Positions 1 to 6,307 of a stretch of DNA of 64,000 nucleotides are shown here, piece by piece. The translations under genes and the position numbers were made by a program. Source of the DNA: an uncultured bacterium. GTDB lineage: Bacteria > Oederibacteriota > PGYV01 > Palsa-1178. The notes beneath the pieces were generated by a model that was not told the DNA's origin, did not search any database, and was given only the letters and a program-made list of their open reading frames with translations. Within the stretch, counting starts at the first letter, position 1. Each line of letters starts with the position of its first letter. Location of the stretch: the NCBI GenBank assembly GCA_937889595.1, contig CALAOR010000079.1, forward strand, positions 1 through 64,000, read 5' to 3'.

Positions 1-132
1 AACGCCTACGCCTACGCCTACGCCGCCGCCAGAGCCGCCGCCGCCGCCAGAGTCGCCGCCAGAGTCGCCGCCGCCAGAGCCAAGATGAAAACCAAAATAA
101 TAAAATATGGCATAACATTAATAAAAACATGA
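1..132 (+). CDS. Ala-rich phage protein, C-terminal fragment (5' partial)
   Basis: An open frame runs in from the window edge and stops with TGA at 130-132. It reads as an Ala/Tyr repeat, then Ala/Arg repeats, then a short tail beginning KMKTKIIKYG. Ala-Tyr and Ala-Arg low-complexity tails are common at the ends of hypothetical tailed-phage proteins. The same DNA also reads as Thr-Pro or Arg-rich peptides in the other + frames, so the frame choice rests on the tail and is uncertain. Function cannot be assigned. The GCC/TAC repeats themselves are clear. Confidence 0.4.
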   Translation, partial: NAYAYAYAAARAAAAARVAARVAAARAKMKTKIIKYGITLIKT

Positions 133-225
133 GAAAACGCAAGAGATACAAGCGCAGCTCGCTTATAGTTTACGGCAAGCCCGGATACGGGAAGGCAAAC
201 TTTAAAACACACGGGAGGAAAAGAA

Positions 226-681
226 ATGAACAGCGACACACCGCAAAACAAAAAGGAAATAATAATTAATGGCCGAAGCCAGGGATACATGGATGAAGCA
301 CAGCATCCTGGTGAGCTGGCCAGCCCGGATGAACGCGTCCGGCAGATGACAGCAATCAAAAAAGCAATGGATATCCAGGATGAAGCTCAAAAAAAGGCTA
401 TTGCCCGCGGACTTCCATATACAAATACAACAAGTTTTTATACGGATGAATACGACAGGCCGCTTTCATATTGGGATCCCAAAACCAGACAAAGCCATCC
501 CAAAATCTCCATACCTATATGCACGTCAATAAACATTATAAAAATTAGCAATAAAAAGGCAATCGTGGAAGTTGATAATTTTAGGCACGCCGGCAAGTTT
601 ACTATAAATGCTGACGCAATCACATACCCGGCGGATCCGGGAAAAACGGCCGGCGGGCCTGAAACGCGGGAGAATAAATGA
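226..681 (+). CDS. Hypothetical phage early protein, 151 aa
   Basis: The start is supported by GGGAGG eight bases upstream of ATG 226. The protein is polar and soluble-looking with no membrane segment and no domain that I recognise. Its C-terminal 12 or so residues (from about TAGGPETRENK) are encoded by a 29-nt repeat that recurs near 34.28 kb in the same prophage, where it is non-coding. The TGA overlaps the next ATG by four bases, so the two genes are probably translationally coupled. Confidence 0.65.
   Translation: MNSDTPQNKKEIIINGRSQGYMDEAQHPGELASPDERVRQMTAIKKAMDIQDEAQKKAIARGLPYTNTTSFYTDEYDRPLSYWDPKTRQSHPKISIPICTSINIIKISNKKAIVEVDNFRHAGKFTINADAITYPADPGKTAGGPETRENK
644..672 (+). repeat. 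29-nt dispersed direct repeat, copy 1
   Basis: The segment starts AAACGGCCGGCGGG and ends CGCGGGAG. It is identical to 34277-34305. In both places it sits directly before a start codon and supplies the GGGAG ribosome-binding core. Here it is also the 3' end of the preceding gene. Either a duplicated translation leader or a regulatory site would fit. Confidence 0.85.
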
Positions 682-881
682 AAAACACAGAGCAGGGAAC
701 GGCAATGATACCCATATTGGGTACCATTGAAATCAATACCGGAAAAATAGTCTGGAATAAAAAGGGAAAGGCATACTGGAAAGGTGTAACTGCTGAACAG
801 AAAAAACAAAAAAATACAATTACTGCAAGGCGCGCACTTTGGAAATATCCATACGAACCACAAAAGAAAAAACATGCTTAA
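678..881 (+). CDS. Hypothetical small phage protein, 67 aa
   Basis: A short basic protein, rich in Lys and Gln toward the end, starting in an ATGA overlap with the upstream gene and ending eight bases inside the methyltransferase gene. GGGAG of the dispersed repeat lies just upstream as ribosome site. No domain is recognised. Its tight packing in the early operon is the main reason for calling it real. Confidence 0.55.
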   Translation: MKNTEQGTAMIPILGTIEINTGKIVWNKKGKAYWKGVTAEQKKQKNTITARRALWKYPYEPQKKKHA

Positions 882-1311
882 AATTGTTGACCTGTTCTGC
901 GGCGCGGGTGGGGAGTCTGCCGGGATAGAAGGAGCCGCACAAAAAATGGGTGAAAAGCTGAATTTATCTGCCGTAAATCACTGGGAGACAGCAATCGCCA
1001 CGCATAAGCTTAATTTTCCTGATGCGGTTCATTACTGCGAATCAATACAGACCTTGAACCCGCTTGATGTATATAACGCAAAGGACCGCATTAATTTATT
1101 GTGGGCATCCCCAGAGTGCACACATCACAGCAACGCCCGCGGCGGTAGGCCATGTTCGGATCAATCACGGGCCTCGGCGTGGTTAATTTTGAAATGGTTG
1201 TCGGAACTGTACTGCCGGCGCGTAATTCTTGAAAACGTGCCGGAGTTTATAAATTGGGGACCGCTGGGATCGGACGGGCGGCCTCATAAAAATAAAGGGA
1301 GAAAAGCATGA
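874..1311 (+). CDS. C5-cytosine DNA methyltransferase, truncated after motif VI
   Basis: The N-terminus carries motif I (DLFCGAGG, residues 6-13), which binds S-adenosylmethionine. A PEC-type catalytic loop (ASPECTHHSNARGG) corresponds to motif IV, and ILENVPEF corresponds to motif VI. Phage relatives of this family usually continue for another 150 or more residues with the target-recognition domain and motifs VIII-X. Here the frame stops at 145 residues, right after GRPHKNKG, where a new ribosome site and ATG for the next gene appear. The missing motifs IX and X are needed for folding and cofactor binding in this family. I therefore infer an inactive remnant, or a gene trimmed by recombination. 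Confidence 0.8.
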   Translation: MLKIVDLFCGAGGESAGIEGAAQKMGEKLNLSAVNHWETAIATHKLNFPDAVHYCESIQTLNPLDVYNAKDRINLLWASPECTHHSNARGGRPCSDQSRASAWLILKWLSELYCRRVILENVPEFINWGPLGSDGRPHKNKGRKA

Positions 1312-1664
1312 TTATTAAGGATAAAAAGAAAAAATCGCCTTTCAAGGCAGCAATCACGGCCCAGGACGTGGCCGACCTGCTCAATGAGATGAACCGGCTG
1401 GATCCCCAGGCAACTCTGCAGCTGATCATCAAAACAAACGTACCGTGTAACAACGAAATAGCAAACCATAAGACCATCCAGGTATATGCGGATACGGCTG
1501 CAGGTACAGCCAAGCTTACCATGCTCGGGTTTTTAAATGGCCTTTTCGGTATTAACAAGGACGGATACGGATGCCTGGCCGCGGTGTTTGACGATAAGAC
1601 CGGCCGGCTCACTGAATTCCGGGCAAGTGACAATTTTAAGACGCAAGCCAAAATACCGGTATAG
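1308..1664 (+). CDS. Hypothetical phage protein, 118 aa
   Basis: Starts in an ATGA overlap with the truncated methyltransferase, preceded by GGGAGAAAAGC. The N-terminus is Lys-rich (KDKKKK). The body looks like a compact alpha/beta fold, with a phrase AITAQDVADLLNEMNRLDP that suggests a helical N-terminal half. I recognise no family. It lies in the early operon and ends with TAG 13 bases before the next start. Confidence 0.6.
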   Translation: MIIKDKKKKSPFKAAITAQDVADLLNEMNRLDPQATLQLIIKTNVPCNNEIANHKTIQVYADTAAGTAKLTMLGFLNGLFGINKDGYGCLAAVFDDKTGRLTEFRASDNFKTQAKIPV

Positions 1665-1677
1665 GGAGGAAGCTATA

Positions 1678-1890
1678 ATGGCTAATACTGATTTGATTAT
1701 AAATGCATGGGTAAGGCAGGATGATCCTATTACTTTTAAATCAAAATATTTGTCATTTGCAATTATGACAACCCGGCTATTTATGGGAGGAAACAAAAAA
1801 CCGAAAGTAAAGACAACAACTGCGGCAATACAATTTTTTCATCACTCTTTACAGATAAATTTCACAGTTGAATACAGGGGGAGGAACTGA
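1678..1890 (+). CDS. Hypothetical small phage protein, 70 aa
   Basis: The frame is open from further upstream, but GGGAGGAAGCTATA sits immediately before ATG 1678 and the preceding gene ends at 1664, so this start is chosen. The protein is short, with alternating hydrophobic and Thr/Lys residues. No domain is recognised. It ends in a TGATG overlap with the radical-SAM gene. Confidence 0.55.
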   Translation: MANTDLIINAWVRQDDPITFKSKYLSFAIMTTRLFMGGNKKPKVKTTTAAIQFFHHSLQINFTVEYRGRN

Positions 1891-2699
1891 TGCCTGATTT
1901 TCAAAGCGAACGGATAGGCACCGGGACAAAAGAGTGGAGCGACATAAGCCGGAACTGCGGGACCGGATGCGCAAACGGCTGTATTTACTGCTACGCGGCC
2001 TGGACAGCAATCTACCGGTATAAGCGAGTGAAGCCGGGGACCTGGACAGAGGAACGCATAAACATGGCCAAGGCCATGAAAAAGGAACCATACGGCCGGA
2101 ATCCCAACCAGGTGGTTATGTATCCGACACAGCACGACATCACCAAAGCATATTATGATGTCTCAATCCACAAGGTCCAGTATTTACTCGATGTAGGATA
2201 TAAGGTGCTGATCGTCACAAAACCCAGCTTTAAACTTTTTACCAGTTTTTGTGAGCACTTTAAAGAATATAAGGACCGCATCCTTTACCGGATCAGCCTG
2301 ACCAGTTTGGATCCAAACGCGGCCAAGCTTTATGAACCGGGCGCGCCAGCACCGGAGGAACGGTTGGCATGTTTGAAGTGGGCATTCAAATACGGATACC
2401 AGACCAGTCTGAGCGTAGAACCGATGCTGCCAAGTAAAGAATTCACATACCGCCGGATGGGAATGTATATATACCAGACGGTCGCGGAATTTGTCACAGA
2501 CACAATCTGGTACGGGACCATGAACCATGTACATAGCCGGATTGAAAACATAACACCAGCCTGGCAAAAGGAGATAGAGGATTTTCAGGCACCGGGAGAG
2601 GTTATACAACTATACCGGAGTTATCATCCGGCTGAAAACGCCTTAAAAATCAGGTGGAAGGATTCCGTCAAAAAAATCATCCAGGAGTACAAATCATGA
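1890..2699 (+). CDS. Radical SAM superfamily protein
   Basis: A 269-residue protein with a Cx3Cx2C cluster (CANGCIYC, residues about 28-35), the signature that ligates the [4Fe-4S] cluster of radical SAM enzymes. It is followed by YA, as in spore-photoproduct-lyase-like members. The rest fits a partial TIM barrel (VLIVTKPS, LYRISLTSLDP, TSLSVEPMLPS). Family knowledge says it should cleave S-adenosylmethionine to make a 5'-deoxyadenosyl radical; the substrate is unknown. It is coupled to an ASCH gene downstream by an ATGA overlap, which hints at nucleic-acid chemistry, but that is inference. Confidence 0.85.
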   Translation: MPDFQSERIGTGTKEWSDISRNCGTGCANGCIYCYAAWTAIYRYKRVKPGTWTEERINMAKAMKKEPYGRNPNQVVMYPTQHDITKAYYDVSIHKVQYLLDVGYKVLIVTKPSFKLFTSFCEHFKEYKDRILYRISLTSLDPNAAKLYEPGAPAPEERLACLKWAFKYGYQTSLSVEPMLPSKEFTYRRMGMYIYQTVAEFVTDTIWYGTMNHVHSRIENITPAWQKEIEDFQAPGEVIQLYRSYHPAENALKIRWKDSVKKIIQEYKS

Positions 2700-3037
2700 A
2701 AGCCATAAGCATCCGCTCGCCCTGGTGGGAGAAAATCATATCTGGGGAGAAAACCATAGAGACCAGGACCTGGAAAACCAAGTATCGCGGACAGCTGCTC
2801 ATCTGCGCAAGCAAACCGACAGGTCACGCAGTGGCCATCGCGTACTTGGCGGACTGCAGACCTATGACAAAGGCTGATGAAAAAGCTGCTTGCTGTCCTG
2901 TTTACCCGCGGGCAAATGCCTGGATGCTTAGAAATGTGATGGTACTTACAAAGCCCTTTCCAGTAAAAGGCAAATTATCATTATTTGACGTACAGCCTCC
3001 GACAGCCACCGTCGTTGTAAAGGATCTAAAATCATGA
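2696..3037 (+). CDS. ASCH-domain protein
   Basis: The 113-residue reading from ATG 2696 begins MKAISIRSPWWEKIISGEKT, the classic ASCH opening, followed by IETRTWKTKYRGQLLICASK. ASCH folds resemble PUA domains and are thought to bind RNA or modified nucleobases; some members are nucleases or amidohydrolases acting on modified cytidine. The start overlaps the stop of the radical-SAM gene, so the upstream in-frame Met is rejected. It also overlaps the DUF4031 gene by four bases. A role in nucleic-acid modification or its reversal is plausible but unproven. Confidence 0.85.
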   Translation: MKAISIRSPWWEKIISGEKTIETRTWKTKYRGQLLICASKPTGHAVAIAYLADCRPMTKADEKAACCPVYPRANAWMLRNVMVLTKPFPVKGKLSLFDVQPPTATVVVKDLKS

Positions 3038-3753
3038 CCGTATACGTCGAGGATTGCAGGATACCAAAGCGCGGGATGCTGTGGGCTCACATGATGGCCG
3101 ACACACTGCCCGAATTACACCTTATGGCCCAGCAGATAGGATTAAAGCGCCGCTGGTTTCAGGACAAAAAGCATCCGCACTACGACGTAGTCGACAAATA
3201 CAGGACCCGCGCTATTTATGACGGTGCCAAGCCTGTAAAGTCCTGCTTAATAGCCATGAGACCGAAAAAGGAAAGCCCGGCGCCGCGGCCGCAGAGTACC
3301 GTTACCACCGCCAAAACCATAACAAATAACAGCTCACAGCTTATATCTCGGAACGGATACATAAAGACCGGATCACTGCAAAAAGTAATTGATACGGGAG
3401 AGATAGTGGAGCTCACAGACATTACCGGCCAGGTGATAGGCATGCTGCAGAACTGGAACGCAATAAACATAGACGGCAAAATCAAAAATTATGAAATAAA
3501 GGAATTGAAACAACTCACGGAGGCGGATCATGAGCGAAAATCAGAATTTAAACTACACAGAGAAAAACAAAAGGCAGAAGTAGCTACTGCAGTTGGCGGA
3601 GACACTGCGGACCACAGCGGAGATTCAGGCAACATCCATAGAAGCGCTCGTAAAAGAGGTTCGGGCCGTGCCAATTACAAAAGAAGATATTCTCAAGATT
3701 ATGCGGATCAACTTAAAGCAGGGAACCCTCAACGGGATCTATGGACAGAATGA
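3034..3753 (+). CDS. DUF4031-domain protein with uncertain C-terminus
   Basis: Residues 1-80 (MTVYVEDCR, HMMADTLPELHLMA, RRWFQDKKHPHYDV) match the DUF4031 family, small phage and bacterial proteins of unknown function. Residues 105-165 look like a second small domain (NGYIKTGSLQKVIDTGEIVEL). After about residue 165 the sequence turns into Arg/Lys/Ser-rich text that looks like out-of-frame translation. It overlaps, for more than 200 bases, another frame with better coding character starting at ATG 3530 behind GGAGG. A frameshift or lost stop near 3530 is likely. Confidence 0.7.
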   Translation: MTVYVEDCRIPKRGMLWAHMMADTLPELHLMAQQIGLKRRWFQDKKHPHYDVVDKYRTRAIYDGAKPVKSCLIAMRPKKESPAPRPQSTVTTAKTITNNSSQLISRNGYIKTGSLQKVIDTGEIVELTDITGQVIGMLQNWNAINIDGKIKNYEIKELKQLTEADHERKSEFKLHREKQKAEVATAVGGDTADHSGDSGNIHRSARKRGSGRANYKRRYSQDYADQLKAGNPQRDLWTE

Positions 3754-3793
3754 AACCGCCGAGGAAATTATGAGAGTTATAAAAAACGGATGA
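3530..3793 (+). pseudogene. Small phage gene interrupted by an in-frame TAG
   Basis: GGAGGCGGATC precedes ATG 3530. The frame gives 17 codons, then TAG at 3581-3583, then continues open in the same frame for another 69 codons to TGA 3791-3793. The second part (LAETLRTTAEIQATSIEALV and onward) reads like a genuine amphipathic protein and could also start at TTG 3593. The two parts together would make an 87-codon gene. TAG is an ordinary stop elsewhere in this phage (for example 1664, 4522, 10790), so genetic recoding is unlikely. A point mutation, a sequencing error or a TTG re-start are the alternatives. Confidence 0.5.
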
Positions 3794-4137
3794 AAAGAAG
3801 GCATAAAAACATGACTAAACGCGCTATTCAGGACTTTAAAAAATTCGCAACGTCGGGCATGGGAGAGGCCAAATCCGCGGTTCTGGGAGGAGATAGGGCA
3901 AATGCACCTGCTCCGGGAAGGGATAGCAACGTAAACAATAGTGTCGCGCAGCCTTTTTTTGTGGCCTCAGATACCCATAAAACAGGCCTCTGTGACGCAC
4001 CGTGTGGCCCAGGGCTTGATTATTATGACCTTGGAGTACACATACTGGCTGGTTTTATAAATAACGCCCTTAAATTGACGGTGTCGGTTATTAATAACAT
4101 AACAAAAAAAAGGGGAGGAAGCCATGCAGCAATATAA
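3790..4137 (+). CDS. Hypothetical phage protein, 115 aa
   Basis: ATG 3790 overlaps the stop of the upstream frame. A second Met at 3811, behind AGAAGG, is an equally good start. No domain is recognised. The N-terminal third is basic (MTKRAIQDFKKFATSG), the middle is Gly/Ala/Asn-rich, and the end has a mildly hydrophobic helix (GVHILAGFINNALKLTVSV). It overlaps the FtsK-gamma gene by 14 bases, so the two are likely co-translated. Confidence 0.5.
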   Translation: MKRRHKNMTKRAIQDFKKFATSGMGEAKSAVLGGDRANAPAPGRDSNVNNSVAQPFFVASDTHKTGLCDAPCGPGLDYYDLGVHILAGFINNALKLTVSVINNITKKRGGSHAAI

Positions 4138-4522
4138 GCCGGGAGATGAAATTGTTTTTATTCGCAAATGTGAGGGAGTACAGGAAGGCGATAAAGGAAC
4201 CGTAATGGCAGCTGTTCAAGGTGAAATAAAAGGTCTTGTTTTTATGACATATTCAATTCAATTACATTCAGGTCAGAAAAAACAAATTGTAGAGACCAAC
4301 AATACAAAATTTTTGCAGGAAGTGAATAATGATAAAGGAAAACTGTACACGGCAGCACAAAAACTATTAAAAGAGCAGGGGGAGATTTCAACAAGCCAGT
4401 TACAACGGGCTTTAAGTATAGGCTACAGCAAGGCGGCTGATATCATTGATGCTTTAGAAGCCGAAAACCATATCACGAAAGCGGATGGAAATGGAAAAAG
4501 AAAAGCCATAAACGCGGGATAG
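4124..4522 (+). CDS. Small protein with C-terminal FtsK gamma domain
   Basis: 132 residues behind a GGGGAGG site. Residues 1-65 look like a small SH3/KOW-type beta barrel (KPGDEIVF, GDKGTVMAAV). Residues 71-130 match the winged-helix gamma domain of the DNA translocase FtsK: LYTAAQKLL, STSQLQRALSIGY, AADIIDALEAE, ADGNGKRKA. In E. coli this domain reads KOPS DNA and contacts XerD to switch on XerCD recombination at dif. No motor domain is present. Residues aligned to the E. coli KOPS contacts N1296, R1300 and E1303 (numbers from memory) are S102, D106 and D109, so KOPS reading may be lost or changed. Because the prophage ends at a dif site and no integrase is seen, I infer a role in controlling Xer-dependent integration or excision. 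Confidence 0.85.
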   Translation: MQQYKPGDEIVFIRKCEGVQEGDKGTVMAAVQGEIKGLVFMTYSIQLHSGQKKQIVETNNTKFLQEVNNDKGKLYTAAQKLLKEQGEISTSQLQRALSIGYSKAADIIDALEAENHITKADGNGKRKAINAG

Positions 4523-4560
4523 ACAATAAAACCGGTCAAACCGGGGAGAGAGGACTAAAC

Positions 4561-5316
4561 ATGGGACGAGTTCAACAATTAGATTCGGATTTCTGGGAGA
4601 ACGGATACACGGGAGACAAACTTGATCCAGCACAAAAACTGCTTTATGTTTATTTTATTACCGGTCCAAATGCAAACATCTGCGGTATTTACCAGGTAGC
4701 CATGAAAACCATTGAAGTTCACACCGGATATGACCGTTCGGCCATATTAACGATGTCAAAGAAGTTTGAACAGGATTTTAAAATTATGTACAGAGACGGA
4801 TGGGTGGCTGTGGCTGAACGCAGGGAACATAACAAACAGGACAATCCCAATATTCAAGCGGGAGCACTAAAAATTTACGAAACAGCTCCGCTTTTCGTAA
4901 AACAATTTATAAAAGACGCGAAAACACACAGAGAACAACAAAACGCTCTCACCGCCTCTGAACGGTTGGGTGACGGTCACATGACCGTTACACAACCGTT
5001 ACCTAACCCCAATACAATACAATCTAATAATTATAATTATAATAATACAATGGCGGAAATTTTGTTAATTTTTAGGGAGGTTTATTACGAAACAACGAAA
5101 ATAAAAGGAATAAACGAAGGTAGAGGACACTTCATCACGATAAACCAGGAGGATGAAAAGTTACTCAAGGAAAAGTTTGAAACTTTAACAGACACAGGAG
5201 AGCTGGGGAGGTCCTGGACGTATTTCTGTCAGCATTACGCGGGAGAAAACAAAATCCCATTGAATATCAAGACATTTTTAGCGCATTACGATAATTTAAC
5301 TAAAACAACGGCATAG
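4561..5316 (+). CDS. Phage replication initiator / replisome organiser-like protein
   Basis: 251 residues. The N-terminal 110 residues (SDFWENGYTGDKLDPAQKLL, FITGPNANICGIYQV, GYDRSAILTMSKKFEQDFKI, REHNKQDNPNIQAG) have the layout of phage replisome-organiser winged-helix domains, which bind the phage origin. A low-complexity Asn/Tyr linker follows (about residues 150-165), then a C-terminal helical domain that could load a helicase, as DnaD/O-type proteins do. Phased inverted iterons and an AT-rich tract lie inside the gene, as in lambda O. Start ATG 4561 follows GGGGAGAGAGG. Confidence 0.7.
   Translation: MGRVQQLDSDFWENGYTGDKLDPAQKLLYVYFITGPNANICGIYQVAMKTIEVHTGYDRSAILTMSKKFEQDFKIMYRDGWVAVAERREHNKQDNPNIQAGALKIYETAPLFVKQFIKDAKTHREQQNALTASERLGDGHMTVTQPLPNPNTIQSNNYNYNNTMAEILLIFREVYYETTKIKGINEGRGHFITINQEDEKLLKEKFETLTDTGELGRSWTYFCQHYAGENKIPLNIKTFLAHYDNLTKTTA
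4961..5076. other. Candidate phage origin of replication (iterons plus AT-rich tract)
   Basis: Four ACGGT boxes start at 4962, 4973, 4984 and 4995, exactly 11 bp apart, the last two in inverted orientation (ACCGT). They form an inverted repeat with 19-nt arms, 4961-4979 and 4982-5000, that match at 17 of 19 positions. About ten bases later comes a strongly AT-rich tract (5010-5076) suited to unwinding. It lies inside the putative initiator gene, the classic position for a lambdoid origin. Function is inferred from layout. Confidence 0.55.
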
Positions 5317-5331
5317 GCCAGGGAGGAACGA

Positions 5332-6066
5332 ATGAAACCATTTTTAAAACAGTTAATAGATTGCATTGAAAGTTGGGTTTTGATAGGCGCGTTTATTATT
5401 TTTATTATTTTAATCTTCGGACATTTACCCACGGGAGAAAAGAAAAACAAAGCAATAACACCGGCAGTCCTGCAGGAACGGATACAACAGACACGCACAT
5501 ACGTGGCTATTTTGGAAACAATTAATTATTACAAGACAAACAATGATGACAACGGATATAGCCAGAACGCAGAACATCTGCTGCAGGTTTGGAATTTCTG
5601 CAAAGTATATGCACCAATGATTACCGAGGACTGCTGGATTGAACAGTTACGTCAACCGGAAACTTATAAAGCTAAAATACGCGCGGAGATAGAATCAATC
5701 GATATCCCGCTTTTTATGTTCTGCCTTTGTAGCGATGAAAGCGGATTTCAACCGGACGCAATTCACATAAATAAAAACAAAAGCCAGGATAGCGGAATAA
5801 CACAAATTAACCAGACCTGCCAGAGTGAAATCACTGCCCGGATGCAAATAACCGATTTTAAGGACCGGCCATGGACCGACATGGAAAAGAACATCGCCGG
5901 CCGTTATATCTGGATTATGATGCGTGCAAAGGATGGAATGGCATGGAAACAGATGACAAAGCGCCGTGGGTGGAAGCTTTATAAACTGATATCCGAGAAA
6001 ATCAAAAATTTTCAGCTGACGCAGGGAGGGAGCGATGAACGCTATACAACTACAGCTGCAGACTGA
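5332..6066 (+). CDS. Membrane-anchored lytic transglycosylase-like protein
   Basis: 244 residues with an N-terminal transmembrane helix (about residues 15-31, WVLIGAFIIFIILIFG). A C-terminal lysozyme-like domain of the SLT type follows: CSDESGFQPDA, with Glu136 as the expected catalytic acid, then SGITQINQ, the usual second motif. The family cleaves glycan strands of peptidoglycan with 1,6-anhydro ends. Its place in the early/replication block, rather than in the tail or lysis region, is odd. The single helix with the enzyme outside would place it on the periplasmic side. ATG 5332 follows GGGAGGAACG. Confidence 0.7.
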   Translation: MKPFLKQLIDCIESWVLIGAFIIFIILIFGHLPTGEKKNKAITPAVLQERIQQTRTYVAILETINYYKTNNDDNGYSQNAEHLLQVWNFCKVYAPMITEDCWIEQLRQPETYKAKIRAEIESIDIPLFMFCLCSDESGFQPDAIHINKNKSQDSGITQINQTCQSEITARMQITDFKDRPWTDMEKNIAGRYIWIMMRAKDGMAWKQMTKRRGWKLYKLISEKIKNFQLTQGGSDERYTTTAAD

Positions 6067-6307
6067 TAAAGACATTACCCTGGCTCTCAGCCAGACGGAC
6101 TGCACGTTTGACTTTATCTGGAAGTTGGCAGATCCGGAAAATAGAATTTATAGACTTAAGATCATTTTAAGGGATGACTTGGAAACCGCCGCATTTTACA
6201 AACAGTATTTATTAACAACACTCCGCGGGTACATAGCGGCCGGCGGAGCATTACCCGCGGCCGGAATTAAAATAAACCAAAAACAGGGAGACCAAAACAA
6301 TGGTTAA
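6035..6307 (+). CDS. Hypothetical phage protein, 90 aa
   Basis: Begins inside the 3' end of the transglycosylase gene behind GGGAGGGAGCG, giving strong ribosome-site support. It is a compact polar protein (LQTDKDITLALSQTDCTFDF, RIYRLKIILRDDL) ending in Gln/Gly/Asn-rich sequence. It overlaps the ParB-like methyltransferase start by eight bases. I recognise no family. Confidence 0.55.
   Translation: MNAIQLQLQTDKDITLALSQTDCTFDFIWKLADPENRIYRLKIILRDDLETAAFYKQYLLTTLRGYIAAGGALPAAGIKINQKQGDQNNG

Noticed and set aside
3581-3583. TAG reassigned as a sense codon in this phage
   Set aside because: Many clear phage genes end with TAG (1664, 4522, 5316, 10790, 17160, 33654, 35038), so a genome-wide reassignment does not fit.
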